Shown in pieces: positions 1-7,385 of a DNA stretch of 14,304 nt. This stretch comes from an uncultured Lysobacteraceae bacterium (lineage in GTDB: Bacteria > Pseudomonadota > Gammaproteobacteria > Xanthomonadales > Xanthomonadaceae): the NCBI GenBank assembly GCA_946480825.1, contig CAMLLG010000088.1, forward strand, positions 1 through 14,304, read 5' to 3'. Every line of letters begins with the position of its first letter. Positions within the stretch are counted from its first letter, which is position 1. The position numbers and the translations under genes were made by a program. The notes beneath the pieces were generated by a model, which ran no database searches, had not been told where the DNA came from, and was given only the letters and a program-made list of their open reading frames with translations.

Positions 1-661
1 TCTCGCCCTGCATCACCCGCACCAGCGAGACCACGCCGAGGTAGTTGTCGAACCACGAATCGATGATCAGCGCCTGCAGCTTGTCGGTGTCGCGCGGCTT
101 CGGCGGCGGAATGCGATGGACGATCGCTTCGAGCACATCGCCGACGTTGAGGCCGGTCTTGGCGCTGATCGCCACGGCGTCCTCGGCGTCGATGCCGATG
201 ACCGCCTCGATCTCGGCCTTGGCCCGCGCGATGTCGGCGGTGGGCAGATCGATCTTGTTGAGGATCGGCACCACTTCCAGGCCCTGCTCCACCGCGGTGT
301 AGCAGTTGGCGACCGACTGCGCCTCCACGCCCTGGGCCGCGTCCACCACCAGCAGCGCGCCCTCGCAGGCGGCGAGCGAGCGGCTGACTTCGTAACTGAA
401 GTCGACGTGGCCGGGGGTGTCGATGAAGTTGAGCTGGTAGACCTGCCCGTCCTTCGCCTTGTACGGCAGCGACACGGACTGGGCCTTGATGGTGATGCCG
501 CGCTCGCGCTCGATCGGATTCGAATCGAGCACCTGCGCCTCCATCTCGCGCGCTTCCAGACCGCCGCACAATTGGATGATGCGATCGGCCAGCGTGGACT
601 TGCCGTGATCGACGTGGGCGATGATGGAGAAGTTGCGGATGTTCCGCATGGAATCGGACAT
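1..661 (-). CDS. lepA: Elongation factor 4 (LepA), N-terminal part, cut by window edge
   Basis: This is a translational GTPase that acts on the ribosome (back-translocation or initiation quality control in the known family). Only the first 220 codons are in the window. The GTPase domain is clear: P-loop AHVDHGKST at residues 15-23, an ERERGITI switch region near 51-58, DTPGH at 81-85, NKID at 135-138, and SAKTG further on. The HVDHGKST and DTPGHVDF wording separates LepA from EF-Tu and EF-G. The start chosen is the ATG whose product begins [16 protein letters not shown]; a second in-frame ATG lies four codons later. It lies downstream of mucD on the same strand, 204 bp away, with its own candidate extended -10 promoter between. 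The identification is firm; the C terminus is not visible. Confidence 0.96.
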   Translation of the reverse strand, partial: MSDSMRNIRNFSIIAHVDHGKSTLADRIIQLCGGLEAREMEAQVLDSNPIERERGITIKAQSVSLPYKAKDGQVYQLNFIDTPGHVDFSYEVSRSLAACEGALLVVDAAQGVEAQSVANCYTAVEQGLEVVPILNKIDLPTADIARAKAEIEAVIGIDAEDAVAISAKTGLNVGDVLEAIVHRIPPPKPRDTDKLQALIIDSWFDNYLGVVSLVRVMQGE

Positions 662-710
662 AGGGAAGCGCGGCGCGGGGCCGTCGTGGCCTTGTGTGGT
701 CGAACCGCGG

Positions 711-719
711 ATTATCGCA
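711..719 (-). promoter_or_regulatory. Candidate extended -10 promoter for lepA
   Basis: Read on the minus strand, this site is TGC followed directly by GATAAT, an extended -10 element (TGn plus a five-of-six match to TATAAT). It lies about 50 bp upstream of the lepA start. No good -35 is visible at the usual spacing, which is common for extended -10 promoters. It would let lepA be expressed independently of the sigma-E operon upstream. Confidence 0.45.
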
Positions 720-774
720 CAGGCGGGAAGCCCGCCGGCCGAAGCCATGAGCGGCCGATCGCCCTCCGGATACG

Positions 775-801
775 CCGAAGGCGGCCATCGGCCGCCTTCG
801 G
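775..801. repeat. Perfect 12-bp stem hairpin between mucD and lepA
   Basis: CCGAAGGCGGCC at 775-786 and its exact complement at 790-801 are separated by ATC. The stem is long and GC-rich but has no T-run on either side, so it is a weak intrinsic terminator candidate. It may instead protect the mucD mRNA 3' end or be a REP-type element. It lies 64 bp past the mucD stop. Confidence 0.6.
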
Positions 802-820
802 AAGGAGTGCGAAAGAGCAT

Positions 821-840
821 CCGGCCGGATTGTCGGCCGG
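821..840 (-). terminator. Hairpin just after mucD, possible terminator
   Basis: CCGGCCG at 821-827 pairs with CGGCCGG at 834-840 around a 6-nt loop. On the minus strand it starts 25 nt beyond the mucD stop and is followed by ATGCTCTTTC, a poor but pyrimidine-rich tail. Together with the hairpin at 775-801 it could end or attenuate the rpoE-rseA-mucD transcript before lepA. Confidence 0.35.
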
Positions 841-865
841 AGGGCCGGCGGCCAACCCGATGCGA

Positions 866-2464
866 TCAGCCGGCCTTCTCGGGCGACACCGCCAGGAACT
901 GGGTGGCACCGCCGCGGCGGACCAGCAGCATGACGGTCTGGTCGTCGCGGACCTTGGCGAGTTCGCGATCGAACGACGCGACGTTGCCCACCGGGGTCGT
1001 GCCGACACGCAGGACGATATCGCCTTGGCGGAGGCCGGCGCTGCGGGCCGACTTGCCCTCGACCCGGGCGATGACCACGCCCTCGCCGGGGCGCAGCCCC
1101 AACTCGCGACGGGTGTCGGCGGCGATGTCCTCGCCGACCAGACCCAGCGAATTGCGCTTGCCCTGCGCCGCCGGTTCGCGCGGCGTCGTGGGCTGCGGAC
1201 CGCCGGCGATTTCGGTTTCGTCGAGCCGGGTCAGGGTGACCGTGCGTTCGAGCGTCTTGCCGCCGCGCAGGATCGACAGCTTCGCGGTGGCGCCCGGCGC
1301 CATCGCGCCGATCACCGGCGGCAGATCGCTGGAATCGTCGATCGGCATACCGTCGACCGCGCGGATCACGTCGCCCGGCTCGATGCCGGCCTTTTCGGCG
1401 GGACTGCCCGCGCGCACGTCGCTGACCAGCGCACCGCGGGTATCCGGCAGACCGAAGCCCTTGACCGCTTCCGAGGTCACCGCACCGACCACCACGCCGA
1501 TCTGGCCACGGCTGACCTTGCCGGTGGTGCGGATCTGCTGGGCCACGTTCATCGCCACATCCATCGGGATGGCGAAGCTCACGCCCATGTAACCGCCGGA
1601 ATTGCTGAAGATCTGCGAATTGATGCCGACCACTTCGCCATGGGTGTTGAGCAGCGGGCCGCCGGAGTTGCCGCGGTTGATCGCCACGTCGGTCTGGATG
1701 AAGGGCACATAGCGCTGCTGCGCGTTGGCGGCGCGACCGACCGCACTGACGATGCCCGCGGTGACCGAATGATCGAGACCGAACGGGGACCCGATGGCGA
1801 CCACCCACTGTCCGGGTTTGAGCGACTTGGAATTGCCGGTACGCAAGTACGGCAGGTCCTTCGCTTCGATCTTCAGCACCGCGACGTCGGACTGCGGATC
1901 GCTGCCGACGACCTTCGCCTTGAATTCGCGACGATCCGAAAGCGTCACCTGGACATCGGCGGCGCCATCGACCACGTGATGATTGGTCAGCAGATAACCG
2001 TCGCCGGAGATCAGGAAGCCGGTACCGATCGACATGCCCTGCGGGCCACCGCCCTCGTCGTCGCCGGGCGCGCCCGGCATGCCCGGCATCGGCATGTCGG
2101 GGCCGAAGAAGCGGCGGAAAAACTCGGGCAGCTCATCGTCGTCGGGGACACCGTTCCCCGGAGCACCGCCGCCGCGCGCCATCGGATTGCGGCCGCTGCC
2201 GGTGGCTTCGATGCTGACCACCGCCGGCCCGACCCGTTCGACCAGCAGGGTGAAGTCCGGCAGGCCGGTCACCAGCGGCGCGTTGGGTGCGTTGATGGCT
2301 TCGGCGGCGACCGCGGTCACGGCAGATGCCGACATGGCGGACTGGCCGACAGAGGATTGGGCCGCGCCGAGGGGTCCGGCGCCGATCGGCAGGATGGTGG
2401 TGGCCGCGGCGGTGGCGGCGGCCGTGGCGGTGACGAGTGCCAGGGTGCGGAAGGTCGGTTTCAT
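866..2464 (-). CDS. mucD: DegP/DegQ-family periplasmic serine endoprotease (MucD)
   Basis: HtrA-type protease of 532 residues that degrades or refolds misfolded envelope proteins. In order: a Sec-type signal sequence or N-terminal anchor (about 1-30); a trypsin-like domain with the triad His163 (TNHHVVDG), Asp193 (SDVAVLKI) and Ser267 (GNSGGP); PDZ1 at about 320-410 with GSPAEKAGIEPGDVI; and PDZ2 at about 455-528 with SAGLRQGDIVL. A Gly/Pro/Met-rich linker (about 92-143) precedes the catalytic core, where DegP homologues carry the flexible LA loop. The reading frame stays open further upstream, but this ATG gives the signal peptide and has GAGGA about 10 nt before it. It is third in the rpoE-rseA-mucD cluster, 92 bp after rseA, as expected for a sigma-E stress operon. 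DegQ is an equally fair family name. Confidence 0.93.
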   Translation of the reverse strand: MKPTFRTLALVTATAAATAAATTILPIGAGPLGAAQSSVGQSAMSASAVTAVAAEAINAPNAPLVTGLPDFTLLVERVGPAVVSIEATGSGRNPMARGGGAPGNGVPDDDELPEFFRRFFGPDMPMPGMPGAPGDDEGGGPQGMSIGTGFLISGDGYLLTNHHVVDGAADVQVTLSDRREFKAKVVGSDPQSDVAVLKIEAKDLPYLRTGNSKSLKPGQWVVAIGSPFGLDHSVTAGIVSAVGRAANAQQRYVPFIQTDVAINRGNSGGPLLNTHGEVVGINSQIFSNSGGYMGVSFAIPMDVAMNVAQQIRTTGKVSRGQIGVVVGAVTSEAVKGFGLPDTRGALVSDVRAGSPAEKAGIEPGDVIRAVDGMPIDDSSDLPPVIGAMAPGATAKLSILRGGKTLERTVTLTRLDETEIAGGPQPTTPREPAAQGKRNSLGLVGEDIAADTRRELGLRPGEGVVIARVEGKSARSAGLRQGDIVLRVGTTPVGNVASFDRELAKVRDDQTVMLLVRRGGATQFLAVSPEKAG

Positions 2465-2556
2465 CGGGGAATCGTCCTCGATAAAGAGTGGGGATTGAGA
2501 GTCACTGCGTGATCCGGATGGAAGCGTCGGCACCCGCGCAGGAGCGCCGATCGCGA

Positions 2557-3546
2557 TCAGGGCGGCGTCGCGACGGAAGATGCGGGCGGCGGCAACTCGA
2601 ATCGCGGCTGCGGCCTGGGCTGGAAGACGGGATGCAACCCCTGAGTGTCGTCGTCGAGCCCCGCCGTGACCGTGCCATTGCCGGCGGCGCCCGGCACAAG
2701 CGCGCGCGGCCAAGGTTTGGCCACGATCGGCTTGGCGACGATCGCATCCGGCGAGAAATCGCCCGCCTCCGGTGTGCGGGCCGACGCGAAGCTGGGCGCC
2801 ACCGCTTCGCGGGTCGGCGCTGGCACGGTGGCGCGCACGGCGAGCCGGTTGCGTTCGCTGCTGGCCGCGCGGCTGGCGGCCTTGATCCGGGGATGCGCGC
2901 CGCGACTTTCCGCGGCCGCCGCGGCGGCGGCCGCAGACGCCACGAGCACCGCGGCGGGGGCCATCCCGTCGCCCGCAGGCGCGTGCGGCTCGGGAACGGG
3001 CAGGGGCACCGGAGGCGTGGCCGCGATGGACATGGGTACCGGGGCGCCGGGTTGCGCGCCCGCGGGATCGATCACGACCGCGGTCGACGGGATCGGCCCG
3101 GTCGGCACCGAGGCGGATTCGCGCCCCCCCAGGAACGCTGCCAGCGCGACCGACGCCGCGAGCGCGGCACCGCCGCCCCAGCGCAACAGGGGGCGCTGCA
3201 GGACCGAACCGGCCGTCATCGACCGACGGGCGGCATGCGCGGACGCCGCCCTCGGCTCCACCGCGCCGATGGCAATGTCATCGGCAGTGTCGTTGGCGAT
3301 CGCGCGCCCGACGCGCTGGGAAAAATCGGCGGGCAGTGCGCGCCCGGCATGGCCGCGCAGGGCGTCGCCGTAGAACTGCCAGCGGCCCCAGCAGTCGGCG
3401 AGTTCGTCGTCGTGCTGCATGCGGCGCAGCAGGAACCGGGTCTCGTCCGCGGACAGGGCGCCGTCCAGCATCGCGGACAGCTGTTCGCGATGGAAGTCAC
3501 GGGCGTTGGCGTCGCGATCGGGGGAAGTGTCGTGCAGTCCGGTCAT
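2557..3546 (-). CDS. rseA: RseA-like anti-sigma-E factor
   Basis: Membrane anti-sigma factor of 329 residues that should hold sigma-E inactive until envelope stress triggers its proteolysis. The N terminus (about 18-85) matches the RseA/MucA sigma-binding domain: REQLSAMLDGAL, DETRFLLRRM and a CWGRWQFYGDALRG segment. One transmembrane helix follows at about 121-141. The periplasmic part (about 142-329) is Ala/Pro-rich, including a nine-alanine run near 204-212 encoded by a GC palindrome at 2912-2934. RseA of Escherichia coli is 216 residues, so the tail here is long and of low complexity. It follows rpoE by 43 bp. No strong ribosome-binding site is seen at this ATG, so translational coupling to rpoE is possible (inference). 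No rseB lies next to it. Confidence 0.88.
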   Translation of the reverse strand: MTGLHDTSPDRDANARDFHREQLSAMLDGALSADETRFLLRRMQHDDELADCWGRWQFYGDALRGHAGRALPADFSQRVGRAIANDTADDIAIGAVEPRAASAHAARRSMTAGSVLQRPLLRWGGGAALAASVALAAFLGGRESASVPTGPIPSTAVVIDPAGAQPGAPVPMSIAATPPVPLPVPEPHAPAGDGMAPAAVLVASAAAAAAAAESRGAHPRIKAASRAASSERNRLAVRATVPAPTREAVAPSFASARTPEAGDFSPDAIVAKPIVAKPWPRALVPGAAGNGTVTAGLDDDTQGLHPVFQPRPQPRFELPPPASSVATPP

Positions 3547-3589
3547 GGGCTCGTTGTCGGAATGATTGACGGCATCGGGAGAGAATCGA

Positions 3590-4204
3590 TCAACGGATCG
3601 CCCGTTCGCGAGGATCGGGCGCGTCCATCAGCGGTCGCAGCTGCGCGTCGATGGCGTCGCGGGCCCGGAAAATGCGCGAACGGACCGTGCCGATGGGACA
3701 CTGCATCTGCTGCGCGATCTCCTCGTAGCTCAGACCCTCGACCTCGCGGAGCGTGATCGCCACCCGAAGCTCTTCGGGCAAGGCTTCGACCGCACGCATC
3801 ACCGTTTGTTCCATCTCCTGACGCATCAATTCTCGCTCCGGCGTGTCGTTGTCGCGCATCCGCAGGGCGGATTCGAACTGTTCGGCATCGTCGATGTCGA
3901 TGTCCTCGCCCGGCGGCCGGCGTTTGTGCGCCACCAGATGGTTCTTCGCGGTGTTCACCGCGATCCGGTGCAGCCAGGTGGAGAACTGGGCGTCGCCGCG
4001 AAAATTCCCCAACGCGCGGTAAGCGCGAAGGAAGGTCTCCTGGGCCACGTCCTGTGACTCGCTCCAGTCGTGGACGTAACGCCCGATCAGCGCCACGACC
4101 CGATGCTGGTACTTGCGCACCAGCAGGTCGAAGGCCGCGCTGTCGCCGCGCTGCACCCGCCGGACCAGTTCGAGATCCACGTTTTCGGTCATCGTCTCGG
4201 CCAT
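3590..4204 (-). CDS. rpoE: RNA polymerase sigma-E factor (RpoE/AlgU)
   Basis: ECF sigma factor of 204 residues that directs RNA polymerase to envelope-stress promoters. Region 2 is clear (FDLLVRKYQHRV at about 25-36, DVAQETFLRAYRAL at 52-65, FSTWLHRIAVNTAKNHL at 74-90). Region 4 holds the helix-turn-helix (YEEIAQQMQCPIGTVRSRIFRAR at 160-182). The ATG at 4204 is chosen over one at 4192 because AGGAG lies 10 nt upstream of it. The frame is open far upstream, but without coding character. The gene starts a three-gene cluster with rseA and mucD and is read from a sigma-E-type promoter at 4251-4280, so it should activate itself. The identification is firm. Confidence 0.96.
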   Translation of the reverse strand: MAETMTENVDLELVRRVQRGDSAAFDLLVRKYQHRVVALIGRYVHDWSESQDVAQETFLRAYRALGNFRGDAQFSTWLHRIAVNTAKNHLVAHKRRPPGEDIDIDDAEQFESALRMRDNDTPERELMRQEMEQTVMRAVEALPEELRVAITLREVEGLSYEEIAQQMQCPIGTVRSRIFRARDAIDAQLRPLMDAPDPRERAIR

Positions 4205-4250
4205 CCGGCCGGCACTCCTGCAGGGAATCGTCCGGCTCGATGGCCGGCTG

Positions 4251-4280
4251 TTCCGACAATACACGCACGGGAAAAGTTCC
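4251..4280 (-). promoter_or_regulatory. Sigma-E promoter of rpoE (autoregulation)
   Basis: On the minus strand the -35 element GGAACTT (4274-4280) is a full match to the sigma-E consensus. After a 16-bp spacer comes GTCGGAA (4251-4257), close to the known GTCTGA/GTCTAA-like -10. Transcription would start near 4245, about 40 nt before the rpoE ATG. Both elements and their spacing are seen in the sequence; activity is inferred. Confidence 0.75.
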
Positions 4281-4386
4281 CGCCCCCCGCGGCCGCCCAT
4301 CGGCCGTCGTGTGCAACATCGGTTCATGTGGGGCCCCGGCGCCACTGCCACAAGCCATGCCGCGGCCGCCGACGACAGTCGGGCAT

Positions 4387-4416
4387 TTGACGACGCGGCG
4401 GCCTCGTCGGGATCAT
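4387..4416 (+). promoter_or_regulatory. Possible sigma-70 promoter for the beta-oxidation gene
   Basis: TTGACG at 4387-4392, an 18-bp spacer, then GATCAT at 4411-4416 (four of six matches to TATAAT). It is the best match in the 243-bp divergent gap between rpoE and this gene. The -10 is weak and no clear regulator palindrome is seen. Confidence 0.3.
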
Positions 4417-4447
4417 AGACCCCATTCTCCAGCGTATGGATTTCACC

Positions 4448-6517
4448 ATGAGCACGTCCCAGCCCGGCCTCGACGGCCTGCGCCTCCGCCACTGGAAGAC
4501 CGAACTGCGCCACGACCGCGTGCTCGTGCTGTCGTTCGACCGCGAGGGCGAATCGGTGAACACGTTCGGCCAGGAGGTGCTGATCGAACTGGGCGCACTG
4601 CTCGAACGCATCGTGCTGGAGCCGCCGAAAGCGCTCGTGCTGCGCTCGGCGAAGGAGAAGGGCTTCATCGCCGGCGCCGACATCAAGGAATTCGAGACCT
4701 TCGACCGCAAGGGCACCACCGCCGACGCCATCCGTCGCGGCCAGCAGGTGTTCCAGCGCATCGCCGAGCTGCCCTTCCCCACCGTCGCCGCGATCCACGG
4801 CTTCTGCATGGGCGGCGGCACCGAGATCTCCCTGGCCTGCCGCTACCGCATCGCCTCGAACGACCCGTCGACCAAGATCGGCCTGCCGGAAGTGATGCTG
4901 GGCATCTTCCCGGGCTGGGGCGGCAGTGCCCGCCTGCCGCGACTGGTCGGTGCGCCCGCGGCGATGGACATGATGCTTACCGGCCGCAGCCTCTCGGCCT
5001 CGGCCGCGCGCGCGATCGGCTTGGTCGATAAAGTCGTGGACGCGGTCGGCCTGGTCGAAGCCGCCGCCGCCCTCGCGCTGAAAGGAATCGAACGCCCGTT
5101 CAAACAGCGCTTCCTGGGCTGGGTCACCAACACCTGGCCTGCGCGCCAGTTGATCGCACCGAAGATGGTGAAGATGACCGCGCGCAAGGCGCGCAGGGAA
5201 CACTACCCGGCCCCGTACGCACTCATCGAAACCTGGCGCCGCAGCGCCGGCACCGGCATCCGCGCGCGCCTGGACGCCGAGCGCAAGGGCGTGGTCAAGC
5301 TCGCCGCGACGCCCACCGCGCGCAACCTCACCCGCGTGTTCTTCCTGCAGGAACGATTGAAGGGGCTGGGCGGCAAGGATCACGGCATCCGTCACGTGCA
5401 CGTGGTCGGCGCCGGGGTGATGGGCGGCGACATCGCCGCATGGGCCGCCTACAAGGGCTTCGAGGTGACGCTTCAGGATCGCGAACAGCGCTTCATCGAC
5501 ACCGCCATGGGCCGCGCCCAGGAACTGTTCGCCAAACGCGTGAAGGACGAGACCAGGCGCCCCGCGATGGCCGCGCGCCTCGTGTCCGACCTTGCGGGCG
5601 ACGGCGTCGCCAAGGCCGATCTGCTGATCGAAGCGATCATCGAGAAACCCGACGCCAAGCGCGACCTGTACACCAGCGTCGAACCGAAGATGAAGACCGA
5701 CGCGCTGCTCACCACCAACACCTCGTCGATCCCGCTGACCGAACTGCGCGAACACATCGCGCGTCCCGCGCAGTTCGCGGGGCTGCACTACTTCAATCCC
5801 GTGGCGATGATGCCGCTGGTGGAGATCATCCATCACGACGGTATGGACGCGGCGACCGAAAAACGCCTCGCCGCGTTCTGCAAGGCCATCGACAAACTGC
5901 CGGTGCCGGTCGCGGGCACGCCGGGCTTCTTGGTGAACAGGTTGCTCTTCCCCTACATGCTGGAAGCCGCGACCGCATACGCCGAAGGCATTCCCGGGCC
6001 GGTCATCGACAAGGCCGCGACGAAGTTCGGCATGCCGATGGGCCCGATCGAACTCATCGACACCGTCGGTCTGGACGTGGCCGCCGGCGTCGGCGCGGAA
6101 CTCGCGCCGTTCCTCGGCCTGCCGATTCCCGCCGCGCTCGCCGCACCGCCCGAAGCCGGCAAGCGCGGCAAGAAGGACGGCCAGGGCCTGTACAAATGGG
6201 ACAACGGCAAGGCGCAGAAGCCCGAAATTCCCGCCGACTACAAAGCGCCGGACGATCTCGAAGACCGCCTGATCCTGCCGTTCCTCAACGAAGCGGTCGC
6301 CGCTCTGCACGAAGGCGTGGTCGCCGATGCGGAACTGCTGGACGCCGGCGTGATCTTCGGCACCGGCTTCGCGCCCTTTCGCGGCGGTCCGATCCAGTAC
6401 ATCCGCGACACCGGCACCGAAGCACTGCTCGCGAAACTGACGGCGCTGCAGGCGAAATACGGCGACCGCTTCGCCGCGCGCCCGGGCTGGGACAACCCCG
6501 CACTCAAAAACGGTTGA
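4448..6517 (+). CDS. Bifunctional enoyl-CoA hydratase / 3-hydroxyacyl-CoA dehydrogenase (FadB/FadJ type)
   Basis: Fused fatty-acid beta-oxidation enzyme: it hydrates trans-2-enoyl-CoA and then oxidises the 3-hydroxyacyl-CoA with NAD. Positions below count from an alternative in-frame ATG at 4436 (693 residues; 689 from 4448). The crotonase domain spans about 15-215: oxyanion-hole segment GFIAGADIKEF, HGFCMGGGTE with Glu130, and GLPEVMLGIFPGWGG with Glu152. The Rossmann motif VVGAGVMGG is at 323-331. The dehydrogenase His is H451 in HYFNPVAMMPLVE. C-terminal dehydrogenase domains cover about 496-693. ATG 4448 is preferred because GGA lies 7 nt before it; nothing suitable precedes 4436. No thiolase (FadA) gene is adjacent, so it may act without the usual fadBA pairing. 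FadB versus FadJ cannot be settled here. Confidence 0.93.
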   Translation: MSTSQPGLDGLRLRHWKTELRHDRVLVLSFDREGESVNTFGQEVLIELGALLERIVLEPPKALVLRSAKEKGFIAGADIKEFETFDRKGTTADAIRRGQQVFQRIAELPFPTVAAIHGFCMGGGTEISLACRYRIASNDPSTKIGLPEVMLGIFPGWGGSARLPRLVGAPAAMDMMLTGRSLSASAARAIGLVDKVVDAVGLVEAAAALALKGIERPFKQRFLGWVTNTWPARQLIAPKMVKMTARKARREHYPAPYALIETWRRSAGTGIRARLDAERKGVVKLAATPTARNLTRVFFLQERLKGLGGKDHGIRHVHVVGAGVMGGDIAAWAAYKGFEVTLQDREQRFIDTAMGRAQELFAKRVKDETRRPAMAARLVSDLAGDGVAKADLLIEAIIEKPDAKRDLYTSVEPKMKTDALLTTNTSSIPLTELREHIARPAQFAGLHYFNPVAMMPLVEIIHHDGMDAATEKRLAAFCKAIDKLPVPVAGTPGFLVNRLLFPYMLEAATAYAEGIPGPVIDKAATKFGMPMGPIELIDTVGLDVAAGVGAELAPFLGLPIPAALAAPPEAGKRGKKDGQGLYKWDNGKAQKPEIPADYKAPDDLEDRLILPFLNEAVAALHEGVVADAELLDAGVIFGTGFAPFRGGPIQYIRDTGTEALLAKLTALQAKYGDRFAARPGWDNPALKNG

Positions 6518-6543
6518 CCGCGGCCAAGCGCGATCGTCTTTCC

Positions 6544-6567
6544 AGACCCCCGCCCCGGCGGGGGTCT
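6544..6567 (+). terminator. Strong hairpin after the beta-oxidation gene
   Basis: AGACCCCCGCC at 6544-6554 and its exact complement at 6557-6567, with CC between, form an 11-bp arm pair starting 26 nt after the stop. The downstream tail is GCGTTTGCG with only a short T-run. It is likely an intrinsic terminator of the GC-rich kind that separates this gene from the toxin-antitoxin promoter. Confidence 0.65.
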
Positions 6568-6579
6568 GCGTTTGCGGAC

Positions 6580-6619
6580 TTGCCAAACCGGCATCGACGG
6601 CGGTATAACGTCGGTTATA
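6580..6619 (+). promoter_or_regulatory. Toxin-antitoxin promoter with overlapping operator-like inverted repeat
   Basis: TTGCCA (6580-6585) and TATAAC (6604-6609) with an 18-bp spacer form a sigma-70-like promoter. The -10 is also the left arm of the inverted repeat TATAAC-GTCG-GTTATA (6604-6619). A second small inverted repeat, CAAC-TTTC-GTTG, follows at 6621-6632. AbrB/MazE-type antitoxins typically bind such sites to repress their own operon, so this is the probable operator (inference). Confidence 0.6.
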
Positions 6620-6640
6620 ACAACTTTCGTTGAGGCCGAC

Positions 6641-6862
6641 ATGAAACTGAAAATCACGACCGTCGGCAACTCCGCCGGCGTGATCCTGCCCAAGGAACTG
6701 CTGGCCCGCCTGCGCCTGGAAAAGGGCGACGAACTGTTCGCGCTGGAAACCCCGGGCGGCATCGTGCTGACGACCTACGACCCGGAACTCGCGGCGCAGA
6801 TGGAAGTGGCCGAGCAGGTCATGCGCGATCGCCGGACGTTGCTGCACAAGCTGGCGCAATAG
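6641..6862 (+). CDS. AbrB/MazE/SpoVT-type antitoxin
   Basis: Protein of 73 residues. The N terminus (MKLKITTVGNSAGVILPKEL, then LARLRLEKGDELFALETPGGIVLT) is the swapped-hairpin AbrB fold used for DNA binding by MazE-type antitoxins. The C-terminal third (about 48-73) should be the flexible part that binds and neutralises the toxin. The ATG at 6641 is preferred because GAGG lies 5 nt upstream; the frame extends further back without a ribosome-binding site. It sits 10 nt before a Doc-family toxin gene and just after a promoter with an inverted repeat, the usual antitoxin-first, self-repressed layout. Its partner is unusual compared with the classical Phd-Doc pair, where the antitoxin has the Phd/YefM fold. 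Confidence 0.88.
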   Translation: MKLKITTVGNSAGVILPKELLARLRLEKGDELFALETPGGIVLTTYDPELAAQMEVAEQVMRDRRTLLHKLAQ

Positions 6863-6872
6863 GGGCGACGAC

Positions 6873-7301
6873 ATGATCGTCTGGATCAGCAAGCGCCTGG
6901 CTCTCGCCATTCACGACCGCCAATTGGCCGAACACGGCGGCGGCACCGGGGTGCGCGACGAAGCCCTGCTCGACTCCGCGCTCGCGCGGCCGCAGCAGTT
7001 GTTCGCTTATGGGGAACCGCCGCCCGATCTCGCCTCGCTGGCGGCGAGTCTGGCGTTCGGCCTCGCCCGAAATCACCCGTTCGTCGACGGCAACAAGCGA
7101 ACCGCAGCCGTCTGCTGCGAAACCTTCATCCGTCTCAACAATGCCACCCTGCAGGCCGACGATCTGTCGCTTTACCCGGTCTACCTCCATCTCGCCGCAG
7201 GCGATCTCGAGGAAACGGAGTTCGCCGACTGGTTGCGCCAGCATCTCGTGCTGGCGAACGTGGATCAGGTCAACGAAACGCAGGCCGCGTATTCGGGTTG
7301 A
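6873..7301 (+). CDS. doc: Death-on-curing (Doc) family toxin
   Basis: Fic-fold toxin of 142 residues. The core motif HPFVDGNKRTA begins at His68 and reads HxFxDGNKR. Lys75 stands where true Fic AMP-transferases have Gly, as in Doc of phage P1. Known Doc proteins phosphorylate EF-Tu and so stop translation, and the same activity is expected here. The helix before the motif (LASLAASLAFGLARN, about 53-67) and the N-terminal WISKRLALAIHDRQLAEHGG segment also fit the family. Start: the ATG has AGGGG 7 nt upstream. It is co-transcribed with the antitoxin, with a 10-nt gap. All motif residues are present, so it is probably intact. Confidence 0.92.
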   Translation: MIVWISKRLALAIHDRQLAEHGGGTGVRDEALLDSALARPQQLFAYGEPPPDLASLAASLAFGLARNHPFVDGNKRTAAVCCETFIRLNNATLQADDLSLYPVYLHLAAGDLEETEFADWLRQHLVLANVDQVNETQAAYSG

Positions 7302-7385
7302 TCGCAGCCCCACCAGAGCAGCCCGCCAGAGCGGACTGCGGGGTCCATATCGTATTCTGTCGCCCTCAACGGAACGACCTTCGTC

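Noticed and set aside
116..2512. A 798-codon open frame on the plus strand across lepA and mucD
   Set aside because: Its product is Arg/His/Gly/Asp-rich with no family signature. It is antisense to two clear genes (lepA and mucD with full motifs), as expected from GC-rich codon bias.
2912..2934. Perfect GC palindrome within rseA as a regulatory hairpin
   Set aside because: It is fully explained by the GCG/GCC codons of the poly-alanine run.
4205..6910. Upstream extension of the rpoE frame to 1106 codons on the minus strand
   Set aside because: It runs antisense through the beta-oxidation gene and the antitoxin gene. The rpoE product starts at a normal place with a ribosome-binding site and promoter.
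7318..7339. Small hairpin between doc and the J-domain gene as a terminator
   Set aside because: Two 4-bp stems broken by a mismatch and no T-run; too weak to call.
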